A stretch of DNA of 17,353 nucleotides from Bacteroidia bacterium (GTDB lineage Bacteria; Bacteroidota; Bacteroidia; Bacteroidales; UBA932), in NCBI GenBank assembly GCA_021153285.1, contig JAGKTT010000041.1, positions 1-17,353 of the forward strand, given 5' to 3'. Positions 15,952-17,353 of this stretch are shown one piece after another. The notes beneath the pieces are model-generated. The model had not been told where the DNA came from, did no database searches, and saw only the letters and a program-made list of their open reading frames with translations. Within the stretch, counting starts at the first letter, position 1; the number at the start of each line of letters is the position of its first letter. A program made the translations under genes and the position numbers.

Positions 15952-16054
15952 TCAGGACCTGAATTCACTAAATGGAAATATAAAGCGCTTGGCAAGCTAT
16001 CCGTTTATCTGGCACACTTTTCGGTATCGGCGTTTTCATCTAATTTTTCACGAT

Positions 16055-17353
16055 ATGAAAACGAACGACAAGAAACACCTCACCTCGGAGAACGGCCGTC
16101 CCATTCCGGACAATCAGAACACTCAGACTGCTGGCCATCGCGGACCTGTGACATTGCAGGACACCTGGCTTCTTGAAAAGATGGCCCATTTCGACAGAGA
16201 GGTCATCCCTGAGAGAAGAATGCACGCAAAAGGTGCGGGAGCATATGGAACATTCACCGTCACCCACGACATCACAAAATACACCCGCGCATCAATATTT
16301 GCCGAAGTGGGAAAGCAGACCCCGTGCTTCGTACGTTTCTCCACTGTTGCAGGCGAACGTGGGGCGGCAGATGCGGAGCGTGACATCAGAGGATTCGCAA
16401 TGAAGTTCTATACTGACTCGGGCAACTGGGACCTTGTGGGCAACAACACTCCTGTATTCTTCCTTCGCGACCCGTTGAAGTTCCCTGACCTGAACCACGC
16501 CATCAAACGTGATCCGCGTTCCGGTATGCGCTCCGCCAATTCCAACTGGGATTTCTGGACTCTCCTTCCTGAGGCGTTGCATCAGGTGACAATCACTATG
16601 TCGCCACGCGGCATTCCCGCATCTTTCCGTCATATGCACGGATTCGGAAGTCACACATACAGTTTCTATGATGCAGAGAACCGCCGTACGTGGGTAAAGT
16701 TCCATCTGAGGACACTCCAGGGGATTAAGAACTTAACAGATGCTGAGGCGGAAACAATTATCGCAAAGGACAGAGAGTCGCATCAACGTGACCTGTTCGA
16801 GGCCATCGAAAGAGGTGACTATCCACGCTGGCTGATGCAGGTGCAGCTGATGACCGAGGAACAGGCCAGGAACTACGAGATCAATCCGTTCGACCTTACC
16901 AAGGTGTGGTATCACGGAGACTTCCCTCTCCACGATGTGGGAATACTGGAGTTGAACCGCAATCCGGAGAACTTCTTTGCCGAAGTGGAGCAGGCCGCAT
17001 TCAATCCGGCAAATATCATCGAGGGCATAGGTTTCTCCCCTGACAAGATGCTCCAGGGACGTCTCTTTTCATATGGCGACGCTCAGCGATATCGCCTCGG
17101 AGTGAATTACAACGAAATCCCGGTAAACCGTCCTCGTTGCCCGTTCCACTCCTTCCACCGTGACGGTCAGATGCGAACCGACGGCAATATGGGCGCCGCT
17201 GTATCATATGAACCTAACAGTTACGGCGAATGGAAGGAAAAGCCTTCATCAAAGGAGCCTCCGTTAGCTGCTATGGGAGATGTGTTCAGCTATGACGAGC
17301 GGGAATACGACAGCGACTACTACACCCAGCCGGGAAAGCTTTGGCGTCTGATG
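16055..17353 (+). CDS. Heme catalase, small-subunit type (3' partial)
   Basis: A monofunctional heme catalase (2 H2O2 to 2 H2O + O2), cytoplasmic, for oxidative-stress defence. The frame is open from ATG 16055 to the window end (433 codons). Small-subunit catalases are about 480-500 residues, so roughly 50-65 are missing. Features: the catalytic His57 in RRMHAKGAGAYGTF, with the surrounding VIPERR motif; distal Asn130 in WDLVGNNTPVFF; FVRFSTVAGERG (92-103); FRHMHGFGSHTY (191-202); and the heme-ligand Tyr340 in RLFSYGDAQRYRLG. MKTNDKKHLTSENGRPIPDN is a typical start of the clade that includes Bacteroides KatA/KatB, but I cannot choose the symbol. The leader is AT-rich with no clear Shine-Dalgarno. 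The 103-nt gap after P6 shows no convincing promoter, terminator or OxyR site. It has no evident functional tie to the permeases. Confidence 0.96.
   Translation, partial: MKTNDKKHLTSENGRPIPDNQNTQTAGHRGPVTLQDTWLLEKMAHFDREVIPERRMHAKGAGAYGTFTVTHDITKYTRASIFAEVGKQTPCFVRFSTVAGERGAADAERDIRGFAMKFYTDSGNWDLVGNNTPVFFLRDPLKFPDLNHAIKRDPRSGMRSANSNWDFWTLLPEALHQVTITMSPRGIPASFRHMHGFGSHTYSFYDAENRRTWVKFHLRTLQGIKNLTDAEAETIIAKDRESHQRDLFEAIERGDYPRWLMQVQLMTEEQARNYEINPFDLTKVWYHGDFPLHDVGILELNRNPENFFAEVEQAAFNPANIIEGIGFSPDKMLQGRLFSYGDAQRYRLGVNYNEIPVNRPRCPFHSFHRDGQMRTDGNMGAAVSYEPNSYGEWKEKPSSKEPPLAAMGDVFSYDEREYDSDYYTQPGKLWRLM

Noticed and set aside
15952..15962. Palindrome TCAGG-A-CCTGA right after P6 as an operator or terminator
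   Set aside because: It is only 5 bp per arm with a 1-nt centre and no U-tract; this is expected by chance.
15990..16025. OxyR-type operator upstream of the catalase
   Set aside because: Single CTAT-like elements occur, but not with the required spacing of four ATAG/CTAT boxes.
16041..16048. TAATTTTT as a -7 promoter box for the catalase
   Set aside because: It matches 7 of 8 bases of TAnnTTTG but lies only 6 nt before the start codon, too close for a normal leader.
1..17353. CRISPR arrays, tRNA or rRNA genes, insertion sequences
   Set aside because: No regularly spaced repeats, no tRNA cloverleaf or rRNA signatures, and no transposase-like coding sequence were seen.

Overview
The window reads as Bacteroidales DNA. 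The evidence is FtsX/MacB-type permeases of about 750-810 residues in tandem, AT-rich leaders with little Shine-Dalgarno sequence, and one good Bacteroides-type promoter (TTTG, 19 nt, TATATTTG). A gut family such as Muribaculaceae is possible, but the sequence alone does not settle the taxon. All genes lie on the + strand.

Layout: (1) positions 2-538 hold the 3' part of a MacB/LolD-type ABC ATPase whose Walker A lies before the window. (2) Positions 539-766 are a 228-nt gap rich in short hairpins. (3) Positions 767-15951 carry six consecutive large FtsX-like permeases, called P1 to P6 here, each with the 8-helix layout TM1, ectodomain 1, TM2-4, TM5, ectodomain 2, TM6-8. P1 is the outlier. P2-P6 share an N-terminus close to MKSYLRFLSRNKLYTAIE and all end in NPAEALKKE. 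They fall into two subtypes, A (P2, P4) and B (P3, P5, P6), in the order A-B-A-B-B. (4) Between P4 and P5 (about 10720-11197) sits a small unit with its own promoter and terminator, made of a decayed DUF4160 gene and an intact DUF2442 gene. (5) From 16055 a clade-3-like small-subunit catalase runs off the window end, with 433 codons present.

How the genes may work together: the ATPase probably energises the permeases from the cytoplasmic side. Each permease looks like two fused MacB/FtsX halves, so one polypeptide plus an ATPase dimer could form a complete transporter. That would make this a set of alternative or combined permeases served by one ATPase. MacB-like systems use ATP to drive conformational change across the membrane, often exporting substrates with a periplasmic adaptor and an outer-membrane channel. 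No adaptor or channel gene is in the window, and the substrate cannot be read from the sequence.

The most interesting points are the size and alternating subtype order of the array, the conserved ends against divergent ectodomains, an attenuator-like RNA structure between P3 and P4, and the DUF4160/DUF2442 unit lodged in the array.
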